In this document: positions 1 to 8,071 of the stretch, one piece after another
Layout of the letters: the number at the start of each line of letters is the position of its first letter
How positions within the stretch are numbered: the stretch's first letter is position 1
The notes under the pieces: model-generated
The model's input: only the letters and a program-made list of their open reading frames with translations
Database searches by the model: none
What the model was told of the DNA's origin: nothing
Translations under genes and position numbers: made by a program
NCBI GenBank assembly: GCA_947448955.1
Contig: CANFPU010000014.1
Coordinates: 1-44,861, forward strand
Source: Burkholderiales bacterium
GTDB lineage: Bacteria; Pseudomonadota; Gammaproteobacteria; Burkholderiales; Burkholderiaceae_C
Direction: 5' to 3'
DNA length: 44,861 nucleotides

Positions 1-59
1 CACAAGCTGTGGATTTTGCGACGAACGCCAGCGGCTTGCTCGTCCGACAATTCGCCGTG

Positions 60-1985
60 ATGCCCGAACCCCGACCGCTCAGCGGTGCCACTCACCGAGC
101 GCATGACCCAAAGTCCAGCAAACCGCGGTGGACTCCATGGCGGCGCTGGGCGTATTTCTGGGTCTGTGGCTGGGGCCTGTTGACACTGCCAGCACAGGCT
201 CAGGTGCAGTGGCTGACCGACGCGCTGGTCGTCACCGAGGCTCGAGGCGCATCACCGATTTGGCAAGACGCCAGACCGATCACACTGCCCGACGACTGGG
301 CCATCAGCCACCCTGGTCAGAGTGGTGTGCTGTGGTACCGGCTGGCACTAAGGCCGCCCGAGGTCAGCCTCGCTGCCGACAGACTCTTCGGCTTGTACAT
401 CGAGCGCGCCTGCAGTGTCCTTCAAGTGCGCCTGAACGGGCAACTGATTCACGATGGGGGCAGCTTTGAGGAGCCGGGCGCACACCACTGCCACCGGCCA
501 CAGCTGGTGCCGGTGCCCGCCGCACTGCTCAGCGCTGGCAGTAATTCTGTTGACGTGCGTGTCAGAGGTTATGCGGTTGAAGAGCTGAGCTCGCGCCAGC
601 GCACAGGCGGCCTGTCAGCGGTGGAATTCGGCCCTTACGATCTGATGGCGGCCCACCATGCACGCCGCTTGCTGTTCGCGATCCGCATGCCGGAGGTGAT
701 GAGCGGCGCCCTGGTGCTGATGGGCAGCTTCATGTTCGTGATGGGATGGTTCAACCGGGCTCAAAGCTATCTGGCCTATTTCGGCGCACTGATGATGGGC
801 TGGTCATTGCAGCTGGCGAGGCTCTGGGCTTCGGACTTGCCGTTCGACAACCGCGACATCGAACTCGCGCTGGCTTCATTGAATGGCTTGCTCACGCTGG
901 CGGCGGTTCAATTTCTGATGCGTTATGCCGACCGCAGGCTGCTTTGGCTTAACCTAGCACTGCCCGCTCAATGCCTGCTGTTGCCCTTGTCGCTACTGGC
1001 AGCAGGGACCGACCAGCTTTATGCGATGACCGGGCTTTGGTCGATGCTGCTGAGTGCCGAGGTTGCCATCGCCGCCGGGGTTTACTTGGTCCAGGCCTGG
1101 CGCCACCGAAGTCGGCAGTTTTGGCCGATGGCCGCCTTGCTGTGCCTGCAGGGTCTATCGCTGGGTCTGAGCTATGGGATGCAGGCCCTTTCGCTCGATG
1201 CACGCATCGGCTATGTCGCAGAACTGGTGCCTGCGCTGGGCTTTCTGGTCTTGGGCTTGAGACTGGTACAGCAATTTGGACGGGCCTTTCAGAGCGTCGA
1301 GCAAAACCGGGCCGAACTCGCGCTACGCGTTCGCGAAGCCACTGCGCAGATCGAACGCCACTTTGTCCAACTCTCTGAACTCAAGGTGGAACAGGTCACC
1401 GACCGCGAACGCAAGCGCATCGCGGCTGACCTGCACGACGATCTGGGCGCAAAACTGTTGACGATCGTCCACACCAGCGACAGCGAGCGCATCAGCACCT
1501 TGGCAAGAGAGGCCTTGGAGGAGATGCGCCTGTCTGTGCGCGGCATCACCGGCAAACCGGTCAAGCTGATCGACGCCATGGGGGACTGGCGTGCCGAGGT
1601 AATCGCCAGACTGACGCAATCAGGCGTCGAAGGTTTGTGGAGCGCGCCTTCAGACGAGGACCTGTCGCCAACCCTGTCATCACGCGCCTATGTGCAGACC
1701 ACCCGCATCCTGCGAGAAGCCGTCAGCAACGTCATCAAGCACAGTGGCGCCTCCCAATGCACGGTGAACTGCCGAATCGCCGACGGCGACTTCCAACTGG
1801 TGGTCCAGGACAACGGCAAAGGCATTCCTGTCGCGCCGCAAGGTCGGCTTGAAAGAGGCCTCGGGATGGCCAGCATGAAGGGCCGCGCCAGACAACTTCA
1901 AGGGCAATGCGCGGTGGAATCCGGACCAGGCTACGGAACCGTGATCCGCCTCACGCTGCCGCTGCAAGCCCACACCACAGCGTGA
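60..1985 (+). CDS. Membrane sensor histidine kinase (NarL-type HisKA_3)
   Basis: About 641 residues from the ATG at 60; the frame is open to the left edge, so the start is uncertain. A hydrophobic stretch at residues 31-44 followed by an AQA site looks like a signal peptide. An extracytoplasmic domain of about 150 residues follows, then several membrane helices at about 202-410, an arrangement like 7TMR-DISM receptors. The kinase part has a HisKA_3 H-box (ERKRIAADLHDDLG, His459) and an HATPase domain with N-box EAVSNVIKHS, G1 box DNGKGIP (Asp584) and GLGMASM. Kinases of this type phosphorylate NarL/LuxR regulators, and such a gene follows 60 bases downstream. The ligand is unknown. Confidence 0.85.
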   Translation: MPEPRPLSGATHRAHDPKSSKPRWTPWRRWAYFWVCGWGLLTLPAQAQVQWLTDALVVTEARGASPIWQDARPITLPDDWAISHPGQSGVLWYRLALRPPEVSLAADRLFGLYIERACSVLQVRLNGQLIHDGGSFEEPGAHHCHRPQLVPVPAALLSAGSNSVDVRVRGYAVEELSSRQRTGGLSAVEFGPYDLMAAHHARRLLFAIRMPEVMSGALVLMGSFMFVMGWFNRAQSYLAYFGALMMGWSLQLARLWASDLPFDNRDIELALASLNGLLTLAAVQFLMRYADRRLLWLNLALPAQCLLLPLSLLAAGTDQLYAMTGLWSMLLSAEVAIAAGVYLVQAWRHRSRQFWPMAALLCLQGLSLGLSYGMQALSLDARIGYVAELVPALGFLVLGLRLVQQFGRAFQSVEQNRAELALRVREATAQIERHFVQLSELKVEQVTDRERKRIAADLHDDLGAKLLTIVHTSDSERISTLAREALEEMRLSVRGITGKPVKLIDAMGDWRAEVIARLTQSGVEGLWSAPSDEDLSPTLSSRAYVQTTRILREAVSNVIKHSGASQCTVNCRIADGDFQLVVQDNGKGIPVAPQGRLERGLGMASMKGRARQLQGQCAVESGPGYGTVIRLTLPLQAHTTA

Positions 1986-2019
1986 AGATCCACTGCTAGC
2001 ATGAAATCACGCTGTTTTT
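1977..2019 (+). terminator. Candidate intrinsic terminator or attenuator between kinase and regulator genes
   Basis: The inverted repeat ACAGCGTGA (1977-1985) / TCACGCTGT (2007-2015) gives a 9-bp stem with a 21-base loop, followed by a T run at 2015-2019. The left arm contains the kinase stop codon. The stem is perfect and the T run supports termination; the large loop weakens the case. It would reduce read-through into the response regulator gene at 2046. Confidence 0.5.
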
Positions 2020-2045
2020 GGCGCGGCAATGAACGGCCTCCCTAG

Positions 2046-2693
2046 ATGAAAAACATCCTGCTGCTTGAAGACCTGCCAGAGATTCGAATTTGGCTCAAGA
2101 GCTTGGTGTTGCAAGTTTTTCCAAACGCGACGATCACTGAATGTTCGCGGATTCACGATGCGCTGCACCAAGTACAGGCCCAATGCTTCGACCTCGCACT
2201 TTGCGATTTAGGTCTACCCGACGGAGACGGCACGGATGTGGTGGCGAGGCTGCATGAATTGCAGCCCGAGGTGCTGTCGGTGGTGGTCACGATCCACGAC
2301 GATGACGAGCATTTGTTCCCGGCGCTGCAAGCGGGCGCTTATGGCTACATCCTCAAGGAGCAACCGCGCGAACTGATCACAGAGCAGTTGCAGCGCATGG
2401 CACAGGGCGAGCCGCCGCTGTCGCCGTCGATCGCACGCAAGGTGATCAAGTACTTCGCCTGCATGCCCAAACCGGTGACCGACACCCTACCCGAAGTCTC
2501 ACTCACGGAACGCGAGAGCGAGGTCCTGCTGCGGGTCGCGAAGGGTTACACCCTGCCCGAAATTGGGGTCCAGCTCAGCTTGTCACGGCACACCATTGCC
2601 GACTACGTCAAACAGATTTACCGAAAGCTCAATGTCAGTTCGCGTGCTGAAGCCGCGCTCGAAGCGCAGCGGTTGGGTTTGTTCAGGCGCTAA
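2046..2693 (+). CDS. Response regulator, NarL/LuxR family
   Basis: 215 residues. The N-terminal receiver domain (about 1-120) has the acidic pair Glu8/Asp9, phosphoacceptor Asp54 in CDLGLPDGDG, Thr82 and Lys104. The C-terminal LuxR-type helix-turn-helix (about 150-210) reads LTERESEVLLRVAKGYTLPE and continues to the NVSSRAEA segment. It is the likely partner of the kinase just upstream, with phosphorylation at Asp54 expected to promote DNA binding. A candidate terminator lies between the two genes, so it may also have its own promoter. Target genes are not evident; ruvA follows 50 bases downstream on the same strand. Confidence 0.9.
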   Translation: MKNILLLEDLPEIRIWLKSLVLQVFPNATITECSRIHDALHQVQAQCFDLALCDLGLPDGDGTDVVARLHELQPEVLSVVVTIHDDDEHLFPALQAGAYGYILKEQPRELITEQLQRMAQGEPPLSPSIARKVIKYFACMPKPVTDTLPEVSLTERESEVLLRVAKGYTLPEIGVQLSLSRHTIADYVKQIYRKLNVSSRAEAALEAQRLGLFRR

Positions 2694-2743
2694 ATCGGCG
2701 AGAGCCCTTTGGAGCCCGGCGCCTGCCGCGATAATCTTTCACC

Positions 2744-3319
2744 ATGATCGGACGACTCACGGGCATCCTCGCGGAAAAGTCGCCGCCCCAAGTGCTCATC
2801 GATGCCAACGGGGTCGGCTACGAAGTCGACGTGCCGATGAGCAGCTACTTCAACCTGCCGGCGCTGGGCGAGCGAACCACCTTGCTGATCCACTTCGTGG
2901 TGCGAGAGGACGCGCAGCTGCTGTTCGGTTTTCTCACCCAGGCCGAGCGCGCCACCTTCCGTCAGCTGATCAAGATCTCGGGGGTTGGTCCCCGAATGGC
3001 ATTGGGCGTGTTGTCAGGTCTGAGCGTTGCCGAGTTGACCCAGGCCGTCGCGCAGCAGCAGGCAGGCCGCTTGGTCAAAGTGCCCGGCATCGGCAAGAAG
3101 ACCGCCGAACGCTTGCTGCTCGAACTCAAAGGCAAGCTCGGGCCCGACCTCGGCTTGCCCGGCGCGGCAGTGTCGAGTGAAGCCCAGACCGACATCGTCC
3201 AAGCGCTGGTCGCTTTGGGCTACAGCGAGCGCGAAGCTGCTGCCGTCTTGAAGACCTTGCCAGCCGATGTGGGGGTCAGTGATGGCATCAAGCTGGCGCT
3301 CAAGTCTTTGTCACGGTAG
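2744..3319 (+). CDS. ruvA: Holliday junction branch migration protein RuvA
   Basis: 191 residues, normal length for RuvA. It starts [12 protein letters not shown], the typical beta-barrel domain that contacts junction DNA. Tandem helix-hairpin-helix motifs follow: [12 protein letters not shown] and [20 protein letters not shown]. The C-terminal domain III that binds RuvB includes [16 protein letters not shown]. RuvA tetramers hold the four-way junction and recruit RuvB motors. ruvB starts 45 bases downstream. No ruvC is present in the window; the gene upstream is a response regulator. Confidence 0.97.
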   Translation: MIGRLTGILAEKSPPQVLIDANGVGYEVDVPMSSYFNLPALGERTTLLIHFVVREDAQLLFGFLTQAERATFRQLIKISGVGPRMALGVLSGLSVAELTQAVAQQQAGRLVKVPGIGKKTAERLLLELKGKLGPDLGLPGAAVSSEAQTDIVQALVALGYSEREAAAVLKTLPADVGVSDGIKLALKSLSR

Positions 3320-3364
3320 GGCCGTGGGTAGCCCGCATGGGCCAAGCGGTGGACAATAGACTGT

Positions 3365-4426
3365 ATGGGTATACAGACCGACGACTTTACCGCTGCCAAC
3401 GCGGCGCCGCGTGTGGTGAGTGCTGCAAGAGCTTCGCCACAAGAAGAGGCGATTGAGCGGGCGCTTCGGCCCAAGCTGTTGGCCGACTACATCGGCCAGA
3501 TCAAGGCACGTGAGCAACTGGAGATCTTCATCGGCGCGGCCAAGAAGCGCGACGAGGCCCTAGACCACGTGCTGTTGTTTGGCCCACCCGGCTTGGGCAA
3601 GACCACGCTGAGCCACATCATCGCTGCGGAACTCGGCGTCAATCTGCGCCAGACCAGCGGACCGGTGCTCGAGAAGCCAAAAGACCTGGCAGCGATCCTG
3701 ACCAATCTCGAGAAAAACGATGTGCTGTTCATCGACGAAATCCACCGACTCAGTCCGGTGGTCGAGGAAATTCTCTATCCTGCGCTGGAGGACTACCAGA
3801 TCGACATCATGATCGGAGAAGGCCCTTCGGCGCGCTCGATCAAGCTCGACCTGCAGCCCTTTACCCTGGTCGGCGCCACCACCCGTGCCGGCATGTTGAC
3901 CAACCCGCTGCGTGACCGCTTCGGCATCGTCACCCGGCTTGAGTTCTACAGTGCCGCCGAACTCGGCACCATCGTTCACCGTTCGGCCGGCCTGCTCAAG
4001 GTACCGATCCAGGCTGAGGGTGCCTTCGAGATCGCACGCCGCTCTCGCGGCACACCGCGCATCGCCAACCGCTTGCTGCGCCGTGTGCGCGACTACGCCG
4101 AAGTCAAGAGCGACGGCACGATCACGCGCCAGATTGCCGACAAGGCCCTGGTGATGCTCGATGTCGACCCCGAAGGCTTCGACCTGATGGACCGCAAACT
4201 GCTGGAGGCCGTGATCCATCGTTTCGACGGCGGCCCAGTCGGGCTGGACAACGTCGCTGCGGCGATCGGCGAAGAGCCGGGCACGATCGAGGACGTGATC
4301 GAACCGTTTCTGATCATGCAGGGCTTCCTGCAGCGCACACCGCGCGGACGCATCGCAACGCTGGCGGCTTACCGCCATTTGGGCGTGGCACCGCCGCAGG
4401 CGGCGGGTGGCTTGTTCGGGGATTGA
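3365..4426 (+). CDS. ruvB: Holliday junction helicase ATPase RuvB
   Basis: 353 residues, full length. AAA+ features are clear: Walker A GPPGLGKT (residues 73-80), Walker B LFIDEIH (121-127), sensor GATTRAG, arginine finger region LRDRFGI, and a C-terminal winged helix ([16 protein letters not shown] to [16 protein letters not shown]). The N-terminal extension of about 25 residues before [15 protein letters not shown] is poorly conserved, as usual. RuvB hexamers pump DNA through the RuvA-bound junction. Cotranscribed with ruvA. A degraded receptor gene on the other strand abuts the stop codon. Confidence 0.97.
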   Translation: MGIQTDDFTAANAAPRVVSAARASPQEEAIERALRPKLLADYIGQIKAREQLEIFIGAAKKRDEALDHVLLFGPPGLGKTTLSHIIAAELGVNLRQTSGPVLEKPKDLAAILTNLEKNDVLFIDEIHRLSPVVEEILYPALEDYQIDIMIGEGPSARSIKLDLQPFTLVGATTRAGMLTNPLRDRFGIVTRLEFYSAAELGTIVHRSAGLLKVPIQAEGAFEIARRSRGTPRIANRLLRRVRDYAEVKSDGTITRQIADKALVMLDVDPEGFDLMDRKLLEAVIHRFDGGPVGLDNVAAAIGEEPGTIEDVIEPFLIMQGFLQRTPRGRIATLAAYRHLGVAPPQAAGGLFGD

Positions 4427-4429
4427 GCT

Positions 4430-4783
4430 GCCGACAACGCGCAGGCCCTGAGTGGTCTTGAAGGCCAGCGAGTAGGGGTCATTGAGGAAGATCTGCAAGT
4501 CCGAACGCTTCACCGTCTTCGCGATGCCGAAAGCGTCGTCGGCCTCGTTCTGGCGGTCGGCAAACTGGATCTCGATCGTTTTGCCGTTGATCGCGCCGCA
4601 GAATTCAGCCTCGGCCATCTTCATCGCCTAGACCACGCCAAGGCCATGGAGTCGGAACCACCCTGACAGGTCGGTGATGATGCCGATCTTGATCGTGTCA
4701 CCCGAGACATGGGGCTGGAGCGGTGCAACCAGCATCGTGGCAACGGCCAGCCTGCAAGTAGCTGCGATTTGGTTGAGTTTGAA
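4430..4783 (-). pseudogene. Decayed branched-chain amino acid ABC receptor (livK type)
   Basis: Read on the minus strand this is the start of a Leu/Ile/Val-binding-protein-like receptor: KLNQIAA, a signal-peptide-like segment, then VSGDTIKIGIITDLSG. The frame hits an in-frame TAG at 4628-4630, and the same frame resumes as AMKMAEAEFCGAINGKTIEI with QFADRQNEADDAFGIAK. It then jumps to DPYSLAFKTTQGLRVV, normally far downstream in the family, so roughly half the gene appears deleted. The codon where the family's initiating Met is expected (4781-4783) reads TTC. The remnant ends against the ruvB stop codon. Confidence 0.8.
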
Positions 4784-5042
4784 ATTACGGGACTGCTGAG
4801 GAAAAACGAGAAAAACAGCGGCCCTCAAACGCCGAGGTACCCGTGCAGCCGCTCCAACTGCGAAGGCTATTCGGCCTGGGTAAATGCTTGGATCGCCTCG
4901 CCTTGCGACCTCAACAGCATCGGTCAGCCAGCGGACACAAAGTGTTCAAGTGGCTCCGGCACCTGTCGATATCAGCACACAGCCGGCTGATGGCGCGCAT
5001 CCGCTGGCAGCAAGTCGCCTGCAAACCTCCACCAACGACACC
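4784..5042. other. Gene-free stretch upstream of pilE
   Basis: No convincing gene. It must contain the leader and probably the promoter of the pilin operon, but I see no clear sigma-54 or sigma-70 box. On the minus strand a short open stretch ends at a TGA at 4825-4827 with residues RLHGYLGV and is interrupted by TAG at 4867-4869. It could be the tail of another decayed gene that once lay upstream of the livK remnant, but I cannot assign a family. Confidence 0.4.
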
Positions 5043-5468
5043 ATGCTGCGCCGCGCAAGATTCGGCTTCACCATCATCGAATTGTTGGTGGCGCTGTCCA
5101 TCGTCGGCATCCTCACCGGCGTGGCGCTGCCCTCCTACATCGACTATGTTCAGAGGTCACGGGTTCCGGTGGCCTTGGATGCGCTGTCGTCCTATGCCAC
5201 TTGGATGGAGCAGCGCTACCAAGATACCGGCAGCTATGCCAGCGATGGCAACTGCGCCGCATCGCTGCCGACAACCGCCAACTTTGCCCTGAGTTGCAGC
5301 ATCACCAGCAGCGGCCAGGGATTCGGCGCTATCGCCAGCGGATCGGGCAGCATGGCGGGTTACAGCTACAGCATCGACCAGGCGGGCAACCGGGTCACGC
5401 TGTCTCACCCCAGGGGTGTACCGGCGGTTCATTGCTGGAGTCTGCGGGGCCTGACATGCGACAACTGA
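5043..5468 (+). CDS. pilE: Type IV pilin PilE
   Basis: 141 residues from the ATG at 5043; the frame is open further upstream, but only this start gives a normal short leader. The class III prepilin signal is MLRRARFG|FTIIELLVALSIVGIL, with cleavage after Gly8 and Glu at mature position 5. The hydrophobic helix continues to GVALPSYIDYVQRSR. The globular part has four cysteines (NCAAS, LSCSIT, VHCWS, LTCDN) that can form the loops typical of PilE-like pilins. It would be processed by PilD and assembled as a pilus subunit or minor pilin. First gene of the six-gene cluster; its end overlaps fimT by 13 bases. Confidence 0.9.
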   Translation: MLRRARFGFTIIELLVALSIVGILTGVALPSYIDYVQRSRVPVALDALSSYATWMEQRYQDTGSYASDGNCAASLPTTANFALSCSITSSGQGFGAIASGSGSMAGYSYSIDQAGNRVTLSHPRGVPAVHCWSLRGLTCDN

Positions 5469-6019
5469 CTGCCCCGAGGCCGACAGAAACCGACCGTCCC
5501 CGGTGGGGATCCAGCACATTGGCCGAGCCACATTTGCTCAAAGGCGCCAAGCCTGGGCTCGGTCTGACCTTGGTCGAGTTGATGGTCGGACTGACCATTG
5601 CCGGCCTGCTGGCCATCACCGCGATGCCGCATTTCGCCGACTACAGCCAAAACGCCCGGCTGCGTGAAGCTGGTCATCTGTTGTTGGCCGAAGCGATGGC
5701 CGCCCAGAGCGAGGCCATCAAGCGCAACAGCCGCATCCGCCTGGCCGCCAGCAGCACCACGGTGCAGTTGCTGGACCTGGTCGACCCAAACCAGCCCTTG
5801 TTGGTGCATGAACGCAGCTTGTCGAACGGCTTGAGCGTCGGCACCGCGAGCATTGACTTCGGCAGCGATGGCCGTACCCTGCCGTTCGGCACCGTCGGCG
5901 CGATCGACCTGTCGATCACCGGTATCAGTTGCTCGAGCGACCTGCGCTGTCCAGGCCTGCGCGTCGACGCGGGCGGGACCGCCAGGCTTTGCGTCGACCG
6001 CCGAGTCGGCTGCCCATGA
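5456..6019 (+). CDS. fimT: Minor pseudopilin FimT/GspH-like
   Basis: 187 residues from the ATG at 5456. The prepilin motif GLG|LTLVELMVGLTIAGLLAI has Glu5 and a hydrophobic helix, followed by a GspH-like domain with two C-terminal cysteine pairs (SCSSDLRC, LCVDRRVGC). FimT-type pilins help prime pilus assembly and in some species bind DNA for uptake. The leader is unusually long (about 36 residues) because residues 6-32 are encoded by an 82-bp repeat also found at 17376-17457. A TTG at 5534 would give a short leader and may be the real start. The stop overlaps the pilV start (ATGA). Confidence 0.85.
   Translation: MRQLTAPRPTETDRPRWGSSTLAEPHLLKGAKPGLGLTLVELMVGLTIAGLLAITAMPHFADYSQNARLREAGHLLLAEAMAAQSEAIKRNSRIRLAASSTTVQLLDLVDPNQPLLVHERSLSNGLSVGTASIDFGSDGRTLPFGTVGAIDLSITGISCSSDLRCPGLRVDAGGTARLCVDRRVGCP
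5471..5552 (+). repeat. 82-bp interspersed repeat, copy A, inside the fimT frame
   Basis: By eye about 66 of 82 bases match, without gaps, the reverse complement of 17376-17457. The shared core includes CCACATTTGCT and GTGGGGATC. In this copy it encodes the pieces PRPTETDRPRWGSS and EPHLLKGAK upstream of the FimT prepilin cleavage site. Hairpin pairing is less complete than in copy B. Confidence 0.8.
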
Positions 6020-6444
6020 CGCGCGGCTTGGGTCTGCTCGACGCCATGATCGCGCTGACGATCCTGTCCTTCGGGCTGCTAGCGCTGACCGGGCTGCAAA
6101 GCCGCACGATCGCACGCGGCACCGAAGCACAGTCACGTCTGCTGGCCAGCCAATTCAACGACGAACTGCTGAGCAGGGTACTGGTCGATGTGGCCAACGC
6201 CCACTGCTACACCCTGCCGCAAGTAGGCAACTGCACCAGTCCGGGCGCCCTCGCCAGCACGAACGCCTGGGCCACCACCGTGGCTGCGGCGTTGCCGCCG
6301 CCGGTGAGCATCAGTTCAACGCTCGATGCGGCGACCGGACAACTCTCGGTGCTGATCACCTGGACCACCCATGCCCGCGATGGGGGCTCGACGGATGGCG
6401 ACATCACGCGCCATCAACTGGCGGTGACCGATGCCCGCCCCTGA
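6016..6444 (+). CDS. pilV: Minor pilin PilV
   Basis: 142 residues from the ATG at 6016, which overlaps the fimT stop as ATGA; the frame is open upstream, but only this start gives a pilin leader. The N-terminus MTRG|LGLLDAMIALTILS and the following GLLALTGLQ align with PilV (usual form LIEVLVALLILSIGLLGL). This puts Asp, not Glu, at mature position 5. A cysteine pair (HCYTL, NCTSP) follows. PilV is part of the minor pilin complex that primes pilus assembly and carries PilY1. Its end overlaps pilW by 14 bases. Confidence 0.85.
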   Translation: MTRGLGLLDAMIALTILSFGLLALTGLQSRTIARGTEAQSRLLASQFNDELLSRVLVDVANAHCYTLPQVGNCTSPGALASTNAWATTVAAALPPPVSISSTLDAATGQLSVLITWTTHARDGGSTDGDITRHQLAVTDARP

Positions 6445-7498
6445 GTACTGTCATGACCGGCCGATGGACATCCCGCGGCGTGGCCTGTCCATCGTCGAGT
6501 TGATGGTCAGCACGGTGGTCGCACTACTGGTCGGCCTGGCCGCTACCGGCAGCGCGGTCGTCTTCACCGCCTCGCAGCGCCAAGGCCTGGGGGTCGGCAG
6601 CGCTGCGCTCAACGGTGCGGCTGCGCTGGCCGCGATCAAGCGGGATGTCGCCGCAGCCGGGCTGGGCTTTTTTGGCGACTCCACCTTTCGATGCCACACG
6701 CTGAACCTCAGCGTCTACAACACGGTGATCACCGACGCCAGCAGTTTCACGCCAGCGCTGATCACTAGCCTGGGCAACAACGACCGCATCGACATCGTCT
6801 ATGCCAGCCAAATCAGCGCCGGCACCAGCGTGTTGCTGAACGCGGCCTCGGACGGCAGTTCGGTCGAGTTGCGCTCGCTGCTGCCGGCCAGCGTGGGGCA
6901 GGCCGTGCTGCTGGCGCCGGCCACGCCCGGCTCGCCTTGTTTACTGCGGTCGATCACCGCCATGGCCAGCGCGACCGCAGACAGCAAGCAGCAGCTGAGC
7001 TTTGCCCGCACGGGCCGCTACAACCAAGTGGTCTTCCCCAACAGCCCGGCATTCCCGGACAAGAGCAGCGCAGCGCTGTTCGGGGACCTGGTCTGGAGCC
7101 GCTATCGGCTGGACGGCACTGACCTGCTCATGGAGCGCCCAATGTTTGGCGACTCGGCGGTCCTGCATCGCAACGTGGTCGGTCTGCGGGCGCAGTACGG
7201 CGTTGCGGCTGCCGGCGGCACCACGATCGAGCGTTGGCAGGACGCGAGCGGGCCAGACTTTGCGGCAATGACCAGCGCGACGCTGCCTCGGGTGCGTGCG
7301 CTGCGCATCGGGCTGGTGACGCGCAGCGCGCAGCGCGAGAAGGAAGCCGCCTCGGGCCACTGTGAGGCCAGCATGAACAAGCCCGAACTGTTTGGCAACA
7401 CCGTTGACCCTGACCTCAGCGACTGGGCCTGTTACCGCTACCGCAGTGCGGTCACCGTGGTGCCATTGCGCAACTTTGTATGGGGCCTCGCACCTTGA
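6431..7498 (+). CDS. pilW: Minor pilin PilW
   Basis: 355 residues from the ATG at 6431; a second in-frame ATG at 6464 (MDIPRRG) gives the more typical leader and may be used. Prepilin motif RRG|LSIVELMVSTVVALLVG with Glu5, then a long hydrophobic helix. The large C-terminal part (about 320 residues), with the segments VGLRAQYGV and LRIGLVTRS, fits the PilW family. It acts with PilV, PilX, FimT and PilY1 as the priming and tip complex of type IV pili. Overlaps pilV upstream by 14 bases and pilX downstream by 19, so translational coupling is likely. Confidence 0.88.
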   Translation: MPAPEYCHDRPMDIPRRGLSIVELMVSTVVALLVGLAATGSAVVFTASQRQGLGVGSAALNGAAALAAIKRDVAAAGLGFFGDSTFRCHTLNLSVYNTVITDASSFTPALITSLGNNDRIDIVYASQISAGTSVLLNAASDGSSVELRSLLPASVGQAVLLAPATPGSPCLLRSITAMASATADSKQQLSFARTGRYNQVVFPNSPAFPDKSSAALFGDLVWSRYRLDGTDLLMERPMFGDSAVLHRNVVGLRAQYGVAAAGGTTIERWQDASGPDFAAMTSATLPRVRALRIGLVTRSAQREKEAASGHCEASMNKPELFGNTVDPDLSDWACYRYRSAVTVVPLRNFVWGLAP

Positions 7499-8022
7499 GG
7501 CAAGACCCACGCGGGATGGCGATGATCGTCGTGCTGGTGCTGCTATCGGTGTTGCTGATGGGCGCACTCGCGCTGGCTCGACTCACCGAGGTCAGCACCC
7601 TGGCAGCCGGCAATGCGAGCTACCGCGAGGCTTCGATACAAGCCTCGGCAGTGGGCATGAACACCGCCTTCCTGGCCGTGCAAGGCATCACCGACGAGGA
7701 CCAAAATATCGCCGGCTGGTATTGGTCGACGATGCAAGCTGCAGATGGCGATGACCTCTCTAATCTGAACTTTGACAGCGCGCCAGAGCGCCAGGTCGGC
7801 AACTACCGGGTGCGCTATGTCGTCGACCGTCTTTGCAACACCACGCCGGTGACCAACACGCTGCAGCAATGCCTGGTGAAGCAGATCGCGCAAACCGAGA
7901 GCAGCAAAGCCGGCGGCGAGTCGGTCGACCCACCCAATGCCAGACAGTTCCGGGTCACGGTCCGGGTGACCGGGCCCAAGAACAGCCAGATCTGGACCCA
8001 GGGCCTGGTCACCAAAGGCTAA
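7480..8022 (+). CDS. pilX: Minor pilin PilX
   Basis: 180 residues. The N-terminus RG|MAMIVVLVLLSVLLMGALAL has the cleavage glycine and a hydrophobic helix but no Glu5, as is usual for PilX and GspK-like subunits placed at the tip. The next segment, ARLTEVSTLAAGNASYREAS, is the family's conserved helix region (usual form with AGN and A.QAAEAA). Two cysteines (RLCNTT, QQCLVK) follow. Starts 19 bases inside pilW; pilY1 begins 49 bases after its stop. Confidence 0.88.
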   Translation: MGPRTLRQDPRGMAMIVVLVLLSVLLMGALALARLTEVSTLAAGNASYREASIQASAVGMNTAFLAVQGITDEDQNIAGWYWSTMQAADGDDLSNLNFDSAPERQVGNYRVRYVVDRLCNTTPVTNTLQQCLVKQIAQTESSKAGGESVDPPNARQFRVTVRVTGPKNSQIWTQGLVTKG

Positions 8023-8071
8023 CTCGCAATCTGGCAGGTTTTCCCATTCCCCAACGCTATCGAGGCGATGC

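Noticed and set aside
3560-4624. 354-codon minus-strand frame across ruvB
   Set aside because: It is the complement of ruvB, which has every RuvB motif. Only the part right of 4430 has independent similarity (livK remnant).
4738-4757. Possible sigma-54 promoter (TGGCAAC...TGCA) upstream of pilE
   Set aside because: The GG and GC elements are 13 bases apart instead of 10, and the site is inside the receptor remnant.
4709-4990. 93-codon plus-strand frame upstream of pilE
   Set aside because: No motif and no sensible ribosome site; it crosses the livK remnant.
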